Below, piece after piece: positions 7,538-15,826 of a stretch of DNA of 64,000 bases (the stretch's first letter is position 1; each line of letters opens with the position of its first letter). Under the pieces are notes generated by a model. That model saw only the letters and a list, made by a program, of their open reading frames with translations. It ran no database searches and was not told where the DNA came from. Source of the DNA: CAWDAQ01 sp963800325 (GTDB taxonomy: Bacteria; Actinomycetota; Actinomycetes; Actinomycetales; Dermatophilaceae). Location of the stretch: positions 248,001 to 312,000 of the forward strand of contig CAWDAQ010000003.1 in the NCBI GenBank assembly GCA_963800325.1. Reading direction: 5' to 3'. Made by a program: the position numbers and the translations under genes.

Positions 7538-8721
7538 TCGGTCACCAGCCCGCGCAGGTAGTCGGCCGCGTGGGTGGTCCGCTCGCGCAGCCCGGCCAGG
7601 TCGTCGCCGCAGGCGGTGACGTGCCCGATCTTCCGGCCGGGGCGGACGGTCTTGCCGTACAGGTGGAGCTTGAGCCCGGGGTCGCGCGCCATGATGTGGC
7701 GGTAGGCGGAGTAGAGCTCGGGCTCCTCGCCGCCGAGGACGTTCGCCATGACGGTGTACGGCGCCCGGGCGCTCGGCTCGCCCAGCGGGAGGTCGAGCAC
7801 CGCACGCAGGTGCTGCTCGAACTGCCCGGTGACGGCACCGTCCATGCTCCAGTGGCCCGAGTTGTGCGGGCGCATCGCGAGCTCGTTGACCAGGTGCCGG
7901 GGGGCCGCGCCGTCGCCGGCGGGGACCTCGAACATCTCCACCGCGAGCACGCCGGTGACCTCCAGCTCCCCGGCCACCGCGAGCGCGGTCCGGGTCGCCG
8001 CCGCGGCGAGGTCGGGATCGAGGTCCGGGGCGGGGGCGATGACCTCGGTGCAGATGCCGTCGGTCTGGACGGTCTCGACGACCGGCCAGGCGGCGGCCTG
8101 CCCTGACGGACTGCGGGCGACGAGGACGGCGAGCTCGCGGGTGAAGGGGACGCTCTCCTCCAGCAGCAGCGACCCACCGGTCGCGGCCGCGCGCTCGAGC
8201 CAGTCGTCGAGGTCGCCGGCGGAGCCGGCGACGAGAACGCCCTTGCCGTCGTAGCCGCCCCGGGGGGTCTTGGCGACGACCGGCCAGCCGACCTCCTCGG
8301 CGAACGCCTCGACGGCGGCGCGGTCGCGGGCTCCGGTCCACCGCGGGACGGGCACCCCGAGCGCGGCGAGTCGCTCGCGCATGACGAGCTTGTCCTGGGC
8401 GTGGACGAGGGCCGACGGGGAGGGGTGCAGCGCCACCCCGTCGGCCTGGAGCGCGGCGAGCACCGGTCCGGGGACGTGCTCGTGGTCGAAGGTGACCACG
8501 TCGCAGCCGGCGGCGAACCGCCGGACGGCGTCGGTGTCCCGGTGGTCCCCGACCGGCGCGGACGGGATCACCTGGGCCGCGGCGGCGTCCGGGGCCTCGG
8601 TGAGCACGCTGAGCGTGACACCGAGCTCGGCGGCCGGGCCGGCGCACATCCGGGCGAGCTGGCCGCCCCCGATGATGCCGACGACGGGAAAGCCTCCGGG
8701 GCTGGGCTGGGGGGAGCTCAC
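7534..8721 (-). CDS. purK: N5-carboxyaminoimidazole ribonucleotide synthase
   Basis: 395 residues, ATP-grasp family. PurK uses ATP and bicarbonate to carboxylate aminoimidazole ribonucleotide, feeding PurE. 'VVGIIGGGQLARM' opens the protein. The ATP-grasp centre includes 'AQDKLVMRERLAALGVPVP', 'VAKTPRGGYDGKGV' and 'NELAMRPHNSGHW', the diagnostic PurK block. GTG 8721 is the start; a TATCCT box (8734-8729) lies 7 bases before it, so the purKE transcript is probably leaderless. It diverges from the GtrA gene with 39 bases between starts. Confidence 0.96.
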   Translation of the reverse strand: MSSPQPSPGGFPVVGIIGGGQLARMCAGPAAELGVTLSVLTEAPDAAAAQVIPSAPVGDHRDTDAVRRFAAGCDVVTFDHEHVPGPVLAALQADGVALHPSPSALVHAQDKLVMRERLAALGVPVPRWTGARDRAAVEAFAEEVGWPVVAKTPRGGYDGKGVLVAGSAGDLDDWLERAAATGGSLLLEESVPFTRELAVLVARSPSGQAAAWPVVETVQTDGICTEVIAPAPDLDPDLAAAATRTALAVAGELEVTGVLAVEMFEVPAGDGAAPRHLVNELAMRPHNSGHWSMDGAVTGQFEQHLRAVLDLPLGEPSARAPYTVMANVLGGEEPELYSAYRHIMARDPGLKLHLYGKTVRPGRKIGHVTACGDDLAGLRERTTHAADYLRGLVTE

Positions 8722-8728
8722 GCCGGTG

Positions 8729-8734
8729 AGGATA
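8729..8734 (-). promoter_or_regulatory. -10 box for purK-purE, leaderless
   Basis: TATCCT on the minus strand, 7 bases before GTG 8721. Confidence 0.55.
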
Positions 8735-8748
8735 TCGGGGCCGTCGGT

Positions 8749-8754
8749 TAGGCT
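8749..8754 (+). promoter_or_regulatory. -10 box for GtrA gene, leaderless
   Basis: TAGGCT, 6 bases before GTG 8761; no Shine-Dalgarno is present. Confidence 0.6.
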
Positions 8755-8760
8755 CGCGAG

Positions 8761-9273
8761 GTGTCCATCTCACCCCCCGCGGTGGTCGCCCGGCTGCGCG
8801 AGGCCATGGGCCTCCTGTGGCGCGAGGCCGCCAAGTTCGGGGTGGTCGGGGCGCTGGCGTTCGTCATCGACCTCGGCGGGATGAACGTGCTCACCCACAC
8901 CGTGCTCGAGTCGAAGGTGACGACGGCGAAGATCATCAGCGGGGTGAGCGCCACCCTGTTCGCCTGGGCCGCGAACCGGACCTGGACCTTCCGTCACCGG
9001 CGCAGCCGCCCGGTCGCCCACGAGGTGAGCCTGTTCTTCGCGGTCAACGCGGTCGCGCTCGCCATCGCGACGGCGTGCCTGGTGCTCTCGCACTACGGGC
9101 TCGGGCTGCACGGCTCGCTCGCCGACAACGTCGCCGCGGTCATCGGGATCGGCCTCGGCACGCTGTTCCGGTTCTGGGCCTACCGCCGGTTCGTCTTCGC
9201 GGGGCACCGTCCCCCGGCGCCGCCCTCCCCCTTCGAGGAGCACGGCCACCTGCGGGTGCACGACCGCCACTGA
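8761..9273 (+). CDS. GtrA-like membrane protein
   Basis: 170 residues with four predicted membrane helices, the GtrA/DPMS fold. The first starts at about 'FGVVGALAFVIDLGGMNVL', and the family motif 'SATLFAWAANRTWTFR' follows. The last helix ends in 'GIGLGTLFRFWAYRRFVF'. GtrA proteins are thought to move or position polyprenyl-linked sugars across the membrane for envelope glycan decoration. The substrate is unknown. A GtrA gene divergent from purK occurs at the same place in mycobacteria (Rv3277). The C-terminal tail after residue 145 is Pro/His-rich and probably cytoplasmic. Confidence 0.9.
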   Translation: MSISPPAVVARLREAMGLLWREAAKFGVVGALAFVIDLGGMNVLTHTVLESKVTTAKIISGVSATLFAWAANRTWTFRHRRSRPVAHEVSLFFAVNAVALAIATACLVLSHYGLGLHGSLADNVAAVIGIGLGTLFRFWAYRRFVFAGHRPPAPPSPFEEHGHLRVHDRH

Positions 9274-9309
9274 CCCGACCACTGCCGGCCGCCGGCGGCG
9301 AGGGGCCGC

Positions 9310-10332
9310 TCAGTCGGCGTCGGCCTCGGACAGGAACAGCGCGAACACCGCGGGCTGGGTGCGGACGAGCTCGAGCCGGCCCCCGTTCTTCTCGGCGAGG
9401 TCCCGCGCGAGCGCGAGCCCGAGGCCGCTGCTGCCGGTCGAGACCGACCGCTCGAAGATGTGCGGGGCGATCGCCGCGGGCACCCCGTCCCCCTGGTCTC
9501 CGACCTCGACGACGACCGAGGGCCCGGTGCGCCGGGCGTGGACCTCGACCGTCCCCCGGCCGTGGGCGAGGCTGTTCTCGAGCAGCGTCGAGAGGATCTG
9601 CGAGAGCGCGACCGGCGTCGCCTGCACCGACAGCCCCCGCTCGCCCTGGACGTGGACGCTCCGCCGGGCCTTCTCGAACGCCGGCTGCCACTCCCGGTTG
9701 AGCGAGGCGATGACGGAGTCGAGGGAGACGCTCGGGCGGGCCTGGTGGGTGCCCCGGGTCCGGCCGAGCAGGTCGTCGACGACCCGGGTGAGCCGCTCGA
9801 CCTGGCTGATCGCGATGTCCGCCTCCTCCCGGACGACCTGCGGGTCCTCGGTGACGGCGATCTCCTCCAGGCGCATGAGCAGGGCCGTCAACGGGGTGCG
9901 CAGCTGGTGCGAGGCGTCCGAGGCGAAGTCCCGCTCGGAGGCCAGCGAGCGCTGGATCTCCTGGGCGCTGCGGGAGAGGACGTCGCTGACGCGGTCGACC
10001 TCGACGATGCCGGAGTTGAGCTTCTCGAAGTGGGACTCCCCCGCCCCGAGCCGCTCGGCGCGCTGCGCGAGCTGGGTCAGCGGGGACGCGATCGCCTGCG
10101 CCTGCCGGCCGGCGACGAGCACGCTCACCGCGAGCGCCACGAGGGCGAGCACGACGGTGATGCCGAAGCCGAGGACGAGCACCCCGGCGACACCGGAGGA
10201 CCCGAGCCGGGTCCGGGCCGCGGCGCCGCTGCCGGTGGTCCCCCAGACGAGGAGGGCGAGGAAGGGGACCCCCATGACGAGGACGGCGACGACGACGGCG
10301 AGCATCGTCGACCGGAGGAGCTGCTGGCGCAC
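9310..10332 (-). CDS. Two-component sensor histidine kinase
   Basis: 340 residues. Two membrane helices (about 10-30 and 48-72) flank a very short 17-residue outside loop, so the sensor is probably intramembrane or depends on a partner. A HAMP-like linker follows. The phospho-acceptor is His142 in 'SDASHQLRTPLTALL'. The ATP-binding domain has the N-box 'LLENSLAHG', G1 'GDQGDGVP' and G2 'SSGLGLALAR'. It is downstream of, and 9 bases from, its response regulator, so they form one operon. The stimulus is unknown. Phosphorylation should act through the regulator at 10342-11022. Confidence 0.94.
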   Translation of the reverse strand: MRQQLLRSTMLAVVVAVLVMGVPFLALLVWGTTGSGAAARTRLGSSGVAGVLVLGFGITVVLALVALAVSVLVAGRQAQAIASPLTQLAQRAERLGAGESHFEKLNSGIVEVDRVSDVLSRSAQEIQRSLASERDFASDASHQLRTPLTALLMRLEEIAVTEDPQVVREEADIAISQVERLTRVVDDLLGRTRGTHQARPSVSLDSVIASLNREWQPAFEKARRSVHVQGERGLSVQATPVALSQILSTLLENSLAHGRGTVEVHARRTGPSVVVEVGDQGDGVPAAIAPHIFERSVSTGSSGLGLALARDLAEKNGGRLELVRTQPAVFALFLSEADAD

Positions 10333-10341
10333 CCCGGACGC

Positions 10342-11022
10342 TCAGCTCTCGTCGTCGGGCGCGTCGAAGCGGAAGCCGATACCCCTGACGGTGGAGATGT
10401 AGCGGGGCTGGGTGGCGTCGTCGCCGAGCTTGCGGCGCAGGACGGAGATGTGCATGTCGAGGGTCTTCGTCGAGCCGACCCAGGCGGTCTCCCACACCTC
10501 CCGCATGAGCTGCTCCCGGGAGACGACCTTCCCCTCCTCCCGCACGAGCACCCGCAGGACGGCGAACTCCTTCGCGGTGAGCTGGAGCTCCTCGTCCTTG
10601 AACCACGCGCGCCGCCCGTCCGGGTCGATGCGGACGACGTCGCTGCCGGGCTGGGACTCGGGGGTGTTGCGCCGCAGCAGCGCCCGGGCCCGGGCGAGGA
10701 GCTCGGCGAGCCGGAAGGGCTTGGTGACGTAGTCGTCCGCCCCGGCGTCGAGGCCGACGACGGTGTCCACCTCGTCCGCGCGGGCGGTGAGGATGAGCAC
10801 CGGGACGCTGACGCCGTTCGAGCGCATCCGGCGGCAGACCTCGAGCCCGTCCAGGCGGGGCAGGCCGAGGTCGAGGACGACGAGGTCGGGGGACATCGAG
10901 GAGGCCTCGAGCGCGGACTCGCCGTCGGCGCGGACGTCGACGTCGTACCCCTCCCGGCGCAGCGCGCGAGCCAACGGCTCGGAGATGGCAGGATCGTCCT
11001 CGGCGAGTAGCACTCGGGTCAT
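10342..11022 (-). CDS. OmpR/PhoB-family response regulator
   Basis: 226 residues. The receiver domain (1-115) has the acidic pair 'EDD' near the N-terminus, phospho-acceptor Asp51 in 'VVLDLGLP', Thr79 and Lys101 ('VTKPF'). The C-terminal winged helix (about 130-220) has 'LTAKEFAVLRVL', 'REQLMREVW' and the recognition-helix stretch 'TKTLDMHISVLRRKLG'. All key residues are intact. ATG 11022 is preceded by TACGAT at 6 bases, indicating a leaderless transcript. It pairs with the kinase just downstream. Confidence 0.95.
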   Translation of the reverse strand: MTRVLLAEDDPAISEPLARALRREGYDVDVRADGESALEASSMSPDLVVLDLGLPRLDGLEVCRRMRSNGVSVPVLILTARADEVDTVVGLDAGADDYVTKPFRLAELLARARALLRRNTPESQPGSDVVRIDPDGRRAWFKDEELQLTAKEFAVLRVLVREEGKVVSREQLMREVWETAWVGSTKTLDMHISVLRRKLGDDATQPRYISTVRGIGFRFDAPDDES

Positions 11023-11028
11023 GCCTGC

Positions 11029-11034
11029 ATCGTA
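11029..11034 (-). promoter_or_regulatory. -10 box for response regulator-kinase operon, leaderless
   Basis: TACGAT on the minus strand, 6 bases before ATG 11022. Confidence 0.55.
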
Positions 11035-11050
11035 GGAGGCACCGGGTCCC

Positions 11051-11908
11051 TCAGCGACCGGGCCACACCGGGCGGCGTTTCTCCGCGAACGCCGCGACCC
11101 CCTCGGCCCGGTCCCCGGAGAACGCGGTGGCGTGCCAGCACTCGTCCTCGACCTCGAGCCCCGAGCGCAGGTCGGTGTCGTAGCCCAGCCGCATCGCCCG
11201 CTTGGCCTGGCGGACCCCGACCGGGCTGTTCTGCGCGATCCGGTCGGCGAGCGCGAGGGCGTGCTCGCGCGCGGCGCCGGCGTCGACGAGGTCGTCGACG
11301 AGCCCGACCTCGTGGGCCCGCGCGGCGTCGAGCCGGTCGGCGGTGAAGACGAGCCGGGCGGCCCGGGACCACCCGAGCCGGCGGGTGACGAGCTGGGTGC
11401 CCCCGCCGCCGGGGATCACGCCGACGCTGACCTCGGGCAGCCCGAGGGTGGCCGAGGCCCCGGCGACGATGACGTCGCAGGACAGGGCCAGCTCGAGCCC
11501 ACCGCCGAGGGCGAACCCGTCGACGGCGGCGATCGTCGGGACCGGGAGCCAGAGGACGCCGTTGTAGGCGCGGCGGGCCACGGGTCGCTGCTCGCGCAGA
11601 TCCTCGTCGGTGAGCGCGTTCCGCTCCTTGAGGTCGGCTCCGACGCAGAACGCCCGCGGGTGGGTGCTCGTCAGGAGCACGGCCCGGACGCCGTCGTCGG
11701 CGACGATCTCCTCGGTCGCGGCGGCGATGGCCCGTGCCATCGGCGTCGAGACCGCGTTCATCGCCCCGGGTCGGTCGAGGACGAGCTCGACGACGCCGTC
11801 GCGGTGACGCTCGAGGCGCACGAGACCGTCGCCGAACCTGGTGGTGTCGGCGGTGGGGTGGGCGGTCGGGTCGGGCTGGGCGGTCGGGTCAGGTCCAGGG
11901 TCGCTCAT
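11051..11908 (-). CDS. Enoyl-CoA hydratase/isomerase family protein
   Basis: 285 residues of the crotonase fold. The oxyanion-hole segments are 'RAFCVGADLKER' and 'DGFALGGGLELALSCDVIVA'. The catalytic-Glu region shows 'ATLGLPEVSVGVIPGGGGTQ'; a Glu at 'LPEV' is present, as in true hydratases. It probably hydrates 2-enoyl-CoA in beta-oxidation or branched-chain amino acid breakdown. The N-terminus carries a short Pro/Asp/Thr-rich repeat ('PDPTAQPDPTAHPTAD'). A strong GAGGAGG lies before ATG 11908, so this mRNA has a leader, and it follows the cyclase gene by only 9 bases. Confidence 0.9.
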   Translation of the reverse strand: MSDPGPDPTAQPDPTAHPTADTTRFGDGLVRLERHRDGVVELVLDRPGAMNAVSTPMARAIAAATEEIVADDGVRAVLLTSTHPRAFCVGADLKERNALTDEDLREQRPVARRAYNGVLWLPVPTIAAVDGFALGGGLELALSCDVIVAGASATLGLPEVSVGVIPGGGGTQLVTRRLGWSRAARLVFTADRLDAARAHEVGLVDDLVDAGAAREHALALADRIAQNSPVGVRQAKRAMRLGYDTDLRSGLEVEDECWHATAFSGDRAEGVAAFAEKRRPVWPGR

Positions 11909-11917
11909 CGGTCCTCC

Positions 11918-13060
11918 TCAGGGGTGTGCGGTGACGTCGGCGGTGCGGCGCTCGCCGCTGCTGCGCCGCAGCAGACTGGGGGTCACGTCCCCGATGCCGC
12001 GCAGCGTGCGCCGGCGCTGGGCGGCCATGTCGAACCCGGACGTCGCGGTGAGCCGGGCGGCGAGGGTGTCGTCGATCAGGACGCCGCTGCGGGGGGCGAC
12101 CGCGGTGAGCCGGCTGGCCCGGTTGACGGTCGTGCCGAACACGTCGCCGAGCCGGGAGAGGACCTGCCCGTAGGCGAGCCCGACGCGGACGTCGGGCAGC
12201 AGCGGGTCCTCGGCCATCGCGTCGACGAGGTCGAGCGCGATCGCGGCGCCGGGGGCGGACTCGATGTGGACGAACAGCACCTCGTCGCCGACGGTCTTGA
12301 TGACCCGCCCGCCGTGGGCGGTGATGATGTCGGAGGCGAGCAGCTCGAACCGCTGGACCATCGTCGAGAGCTGGCGCTCGCTGAGCCGGCGGACGACCGA
12401 GGTGAAGTTGACGAGGTCGGCGAAGCCGACGACCCGCAGGGTGCCGTCGCCGGCGTCCTCCGGCGCGGCGTCGGCGAGCATGCGGGAGATCGCCGCCGAC
12501 AGGTGCCGTCGCCAGGCGTAGACGAGCAGCGGCTCGAACTCGTCGGCCATCTCGGCCAGCCGGCGCGCCGCGGCCTCGGCGACGTCCATCCCGGCGACCG
12601 AGCGGGAGTCCTTCTCCCCGATCTCGGCCTCCTGCTCGGGCGGGGTGAGCGCCTCGGCCATGAGCTGGGTCTGCCACACCGCGAGGCGGTCGGTGGTGCG
12701 GGCCAGCGCCCGGGTCATCGACAGCGCGAGCGGCTCGTCGACGACGCCCTCGCGCACGAGCCGGGCGACCCGCCGCAGCGCGGTGAGGTCGGCCTCGGTG
12801 AAGGCCATGTCCTCGTCGGCGACGAGGGGGAAGCCGAGTGCGTGCCAGAACTTGCGGGCGCTGAGGAGGGAGACCTCGGCGCCCTGGGAGACCTGCCGGC
12901 GGCCCATCGTCGCCGGGCGGCCGAGCAGGTCGGCCTCGATCTCCTCGAGCACGCGGCCGGGCTCGCCGAACGGACCGGTCGGCGGCACGAGCGGCTCGCG
13001 GCCCCCGTCGTCGTGGCCGGGCTCGGGGCCGGGCTCGTTGTCGGGCTCGGGGTCGGGCAT
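11918..13060 (-). CDS. Adenylate/guanylate cyclase with Rv1264-like regulatory domain
   Basis: 380 residues. After a short Pro/Glu/Asp-rich tail, residues of about 30-180 resemble the alpha-helical autoregulatory domain of the mycobacterial pH-sensing cyclase Rv1264. They include 'SLLSARKFWHALGFP' and 'EADLTALRRVARLVREGVVD'. The class III catalytic domain follows, with both metal Asp residues ('GFADLVNFTS' and 'KTVGDEVLFV'), the purine-selecting Lys ('VIKTVGDE') and the 'GDVFGTTVNRASRL' block carrying the transition-state Asn and Arg. It should make cAMP from ATP in the cytoplasm. A GAGGAGG ribosome site precedes ATG 13060. It lies between birA and the enoyl-CoA hydratase gene, all on the minus strand. 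Confidence 0.9.
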   Translation of the reverse strand: MPDPEPDNEPGPEPGHDDGGREPLVPPTGPFGEPGRVLEEIEADLLGRPATMGRRQVSQGAEVSLLSARKFWHALGFPLVADEDMAFTEADLTALRRVARLVREGVVDEPLALSMTRALARTTDRLAVWQTQLMAEALTPPEQEAEIGEKDSRSVAGMDVAEAAARRLAEMADEFEPLLVYAWRRHLSAAISRMLADAAPEDAGDGTLRVVGFADLVNFTSVVRRLSERQLSTMVQRFELLASDIITAHGGRVIKTVGDEVLFVHIESAPGAAIALDLVDAMAEDPLLPDVRVGLAYGQVLSRLGDVFGTTVNRASRLTAVAPRSGVLIDDTLAARLTATSGFDMAAQRRRTLRGIGDVTPSLLRRSSGERRTADVTAHP

Positions 13061-13084
13061 GGCGCGCCGGTCCTCCTCACCGCG

Positions 13085-13894
13085 TCATCGGGGCTGGGGC
13101 GGGCGCACGTGGGTCACGTCGCCGGCCGCCACGGTAGTCGAGCCGCCCGGGGTGGCGACGACGAGGCGGCCGTCGTCGTCGACGGCGAGCGCGCGGGTGC
13201 GGACCGTGCCACCACTGCCGCCACTGCCGCGGATCCCGGTCGCGCCGACGAGCTCGACGTCGGCGCCGACGGTGCTGCACACGGCGCGGTAGGCCCGGCG
13301 CACCTCACGGACGGCGTCCCCCTCCGGCGCGGCGAGCGCCGCGTGGAGCTCGGCGAGGTGGGTCAGGTAGCGGGCGGCGAGCCGCTCGCGGGGGACCTCG
13401 CCGGCGCCGGCGAGCGCGAGCGAGGTCGCGGTCGGCACCGGCAGCTCCTCCCGGCCGCCGTCGACGTTGACGCCGGCCCCGACGACGACGCCGGCGGGGG
13501 TGAGCTCGCAGAGGACGCCGCAGACCTTGCGGAGGTCGTCGGCGGGCACGAGGACGTCGTTGGGCCACTTCAGGACGGTCTCGACCCCGGTGGTCTCCGC
13601 GACCGCCCGGTGGACCGCGAGTCCCGCGGCGAGCGGGAGCCACCCGGGGGCGGGCGGGGCCGGCAGGAGCACCGACATCGCGAGCGCCGAGCGCGGCACG
13701 TCGACCCACGTGCGGCCGAGGCGCCCCCGGCCACCCTCCTGGTGGTCGGCGACGACCGGCAGCCACGGCCGGCCCTGGCGGACGACCTCGGCGTTCGTCG
13801 AGTCGACGTTCGCGAGCACGCGCACCCCCGTCCACGGGCCCGGGCCGCCGAGCAGCTCCGCCTCGAGCAGGTCCGACCTCAGTGCCCGTCGCAT
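13085..13894 (-). CDS. birA: Biotin--[acyl-CoA carboxylase] ligase, monofunctional
   Basis: 269 residues. The enzyme makes biotinyl-5'-AMP and transfers biotin to the BCCP lysine, here probably Lys556 of the alpha subunit at 27244-29022. Seen: 'VLANVDSTNAEV', the biotin-AMP loop 'GGRGRLGRTWVD' and 'LKWPNDVLV' with the central Lys. There is no N-terminal helix-turn-helix, so this is the group I form without biotin-operon repressor function. A C-terminal SH3-like domain is present. ATG 13894 is chosen: the frame continues upstream into the carboxylase gene, but a TAGCCT box lies 7 bases before 13894. It is divergent from accD across 23 bases. Confidence 0.95.
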   Translation of the reverse strand: MRRALRSDLLEAELLGGPGPWTGVRVLANVDSTNAEVVRQGRPWLPVVADHQEGGRGRLGRTWVDVPRSALAMSVLLPAPPAPGWLPLAAGLAVHRAVAETTGVETVLKWPNDVLVPADDLRKVCGVLCELTPAGVVVGAGVNVDGGREELPVPTATSLALAGAGEVPRERLAARYLTHLAELHAALAAPEGDAVREVRRAYRAVCSTVGADVELVGATGIRGSGGSGGTVRTRALAVDDDGRLVVATPGGSTTVAAGDVTHVRPPQPR

Positions 13895-13917
13895 CGGGAC
13901 AAGGCTATGGTCTGGCC
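13895..13917. promoter_or_regulatory. Divergent birA/accD promoters with overlapping -10 boxes
   Basis: The whole intergenic region is 23 bases. TAGCCT for birA reads 13907-13902 on the minus strand, and TATGGT for accD reads 13906-13911 on the plus strand, so the two boxes share bases 13906-13907. Each ends 6-7 bases before its start codon, implying that both transcripts are leaderless. Each -35 region would then lie inside the other gene. Confidence 0.6.
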
Positions 13918-15567
13918 ATGGCCCGACGCACCGACGGCACCCACGGCACCGACACCCCCCTGGTCGGCGGCACCGAGGTCCCCGAGGACATCGACATCCA
14001 CACCACGGCCGGACGGCTCGCCGACCTGACCCGCCGCACCGACGAGGCGGTCCACGCCGGGTCCGCCCGGGCCGTGGAGAAGCAGCACGCCCGGGGGAAG
14101 AAGACCGCACGGGAGCGGATCGACGCGCTGCTCGACGACGGCTCGTTCGTCGAGCTCGACGAGCTCGCCCGGCACCGGTCGACGGCGTTCGGGCAGGAGG
14201 CCAACCGCCCCTACGGCGACGGCGTCGTCAGCGGCTTCGGCACCGTCGACGGCCGGCAGGTGTGCGTGTTCGCCCAGGACTTCACCGTCTTCGGCGGCTC
14301 CCTCGGCGAGGTGTTCGGGGAGAAGATCGTCAAGGTCATGGACCTCGCGACGAAGATCGGCTGCCCCGTGGTCGGGATCAACGACTCCGGGGGCGCGCGG
14401 ATCCAGGAGGGCGTGGTCTCGCTCGGGCTCTACGGCGAGATCTTCCGCCGCAACGTCCACGCCTCGGGGGTGGTGCCGCAGATCTCGCTCGTCATGGGGC
14501 CCTGTGCCGGCGGCGCGGTCTACTCCCCCGCCGTCACCGACTTCACCGTCATGGTCGACCAGACCTCGCACATGTTCATCACCGGCCCGGACGTCATCAA
14601 GACCGTGACCGGGGAGGACGTCGGGTTCGAGGACCTCGGCGGCGCGCGGACCCACAACGCGACCTCCGGCAACGCCCACTACATGGGCTCGGACGAGGAC
14701 GACGCGATCGACTACGTCCGAGGCCTGCTGTCCTACCTGCCGCAGAACAACCTCGAGCAGCCCCCGGTCTTCGAGGCGCCTGCCGAGCTCGAGGTCACCG
14801 ACCTCGACGCCGAGCTCGACACGCTCGTGCCGGACTCGGCGAACACCCCCTACGACATGCGCACCGCCGTCGAGCACGTCCTCGACGACGGCGAGTTCCT
14901 CGAGGTCCAGCCGCTGTTCGCGCCGAACGTCGTCGTCGGCTTCGGCCGGGTCGAGGGTCGCTCGGTCGGGGTCGTGGCGAACCAGCCGCAGCACCTCGCC
15001 GGCACGCTCGACATCGACGCCTCGGAGAAGGCCGCCCGGTTCGTGCGCACCTGCGACGCGTTCAACGTCCCCGTCCTGACGTTCGTCGACGTCCCGGGGT
15101 TCCTCCCGGGCACCGACCAGGAGTGGAACGGGATCATCCGCCGGGGCGCGAAGCTGCTCTACGCCTACGCCGAGGCGACGGTGCCCCTGGTCACCGTCAT
15201 CACCCGCAAGGCGTACGGCGGCGCCTACGACGTCATGGGCTCCAAGCACCTCGGGGCGGACGTCAACCTCGCCTGGCCCACCGCCCAGATCGCGGTCATG
15301 GGGGCCCAGGGCGCGGTCAACATCCTCTACCGGCGCCAGCTCGCCGAGGCCGAGTCGGCCGGCGAGGACGTCGAGCACGCCCGGCAGCGCTTCGTCACCG
15401 AGTACGAGGACGCGCTCGCCAACCCCTACGTCGCCGCCGAGCGGGGCTACGTCGACGCGGTCATCACGCCGTCGACGACCCGGGTGCACGTGACCCGGGC
15501 GCTGCGGGCGCTGCGGACCAAGCGGGAGGAGCTCCCGCCGAAGAAGCACGGGAACATCCCGCTGTGA
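13918..15567 (+). CDS. accD5: Acyl-CoA (propionyl/acetyl-CoA) carboxylase beta subunit
   Basis: 549 residues, a carboxyltransferase of the AccD5/PccB type. It moves the carboxyl group from carboxybiotin to acetyl- or propionyl-CoA, giving malonyl- or methylmalonyl-CoA. Both crotonase-like halves are complete. The oxyanion-hole motifs are 'GINDSGGARIQEG' in the first half and 'GAYDVMGSKHLGAD' in the second; 'MGPCAGGAVYSPAVTDF' is the PCC-type signature. It is followed by the epsilon subunit with a 4-base overlap and faces birA, the order of mycobacterial accD5-accE5. The biotin carrier is probably the alpha subunit at 27244. ATG 13918 is supported by the leaderless promoter. Confidence 0.93.
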   Translation: MARRTDGTHGTDTPLVGGTEVPEDIDIHTTAGRLADLTRRTDEAVHAGSARAVEKQHARGKKTARERIDALLDDGSFVELDELARHRSTAFGQEANRPYGDGVVSGFGTVDGRQVCVFAQDFTVFGGSLGEVFGEKIVKVMDLATKIGCPVVGINDSGGARIQEGVVSLGLYGEIFRRNVHASGVVPQISLVMGPCAGGAVYSPAVTDFTVMVDQTSHMFITGPDVIKTVTGEDVGFEDLGGARTHNATSGNAHYMGSDEDDAIDYVRGLLSYLPQNNLEQPPVFEAPAELEVTDLDAELDTLVPDSANTPYDMRTAVEHVLDDGEFLEVQPLFAPNVVVGFGRVEGRSVGVVANQPQHLAGTLDIDASEKAARFVRTCDAFNVPVLTFVDVPGFLPGTDQEWNGIIRRGAKLLYAYAEATVPLVTVITRKAYGGAYDVMGSKHLGADVNLAWPTAQIAVMGAQGAVNILYRRQLAEAESAGEDVEHARQRFVTEYEDALANPYVAAERGYVDAVITPSTTRVHVTRALRALRTKREELPPKKHGNIPL

Positions 15568-15788
15568 GCGGCGACGGGGCGCAGCAGCCGGCCGAGGTGA
15601 CGGTCCTCGGGCCGGCGACGGCCGAGGAGACCGCGGCCCTCGTCGTCGTCCTCGCCGCCGTGGCGGGCGAGGGGGACGGGGAGCCCGCGTCCGGCGCCGG
15701 GTCGGAGTGGGCCTCCCCCGCCCGACGGGTCCGCGCGGACCCGGGGCCGCGACCCGGGGGGTGGCGGGCCTCCGCGCTCCCGCGCTGA
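15564..15788 (+). CDS. accE5: Acyl-CoA carboxylase epsilon subunit
   Basis: 74 residues. GTG 15564 overlaps the beta-subunit stop (GTGA). 'VTVLGPATAEETAALVVVLAAV' is the conserved N-terminal helix of AccE, and the C-terminus ends in the typical 'GGWRASALPR' with a conserved Trp. The middle is Gly/Glu/Ser-rich and unstructured. AccE stabilises and activates the alpha-beta carboxylase complex in Actinobacteria. Detection rests on size, position and the two conserved ends. Confidence 0.88.
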   Translation: MSGDGAQQPAEVTVLGPATAEETAALVVVLAAVAGEGDGEPASGAGSEWASPARRVRADPGPRPGGWRASALPR

Positions 15789-15826
15789 GGCTTCCTCAGG
15801 CGACCTCAGGTCCCCCTCACGCGACC

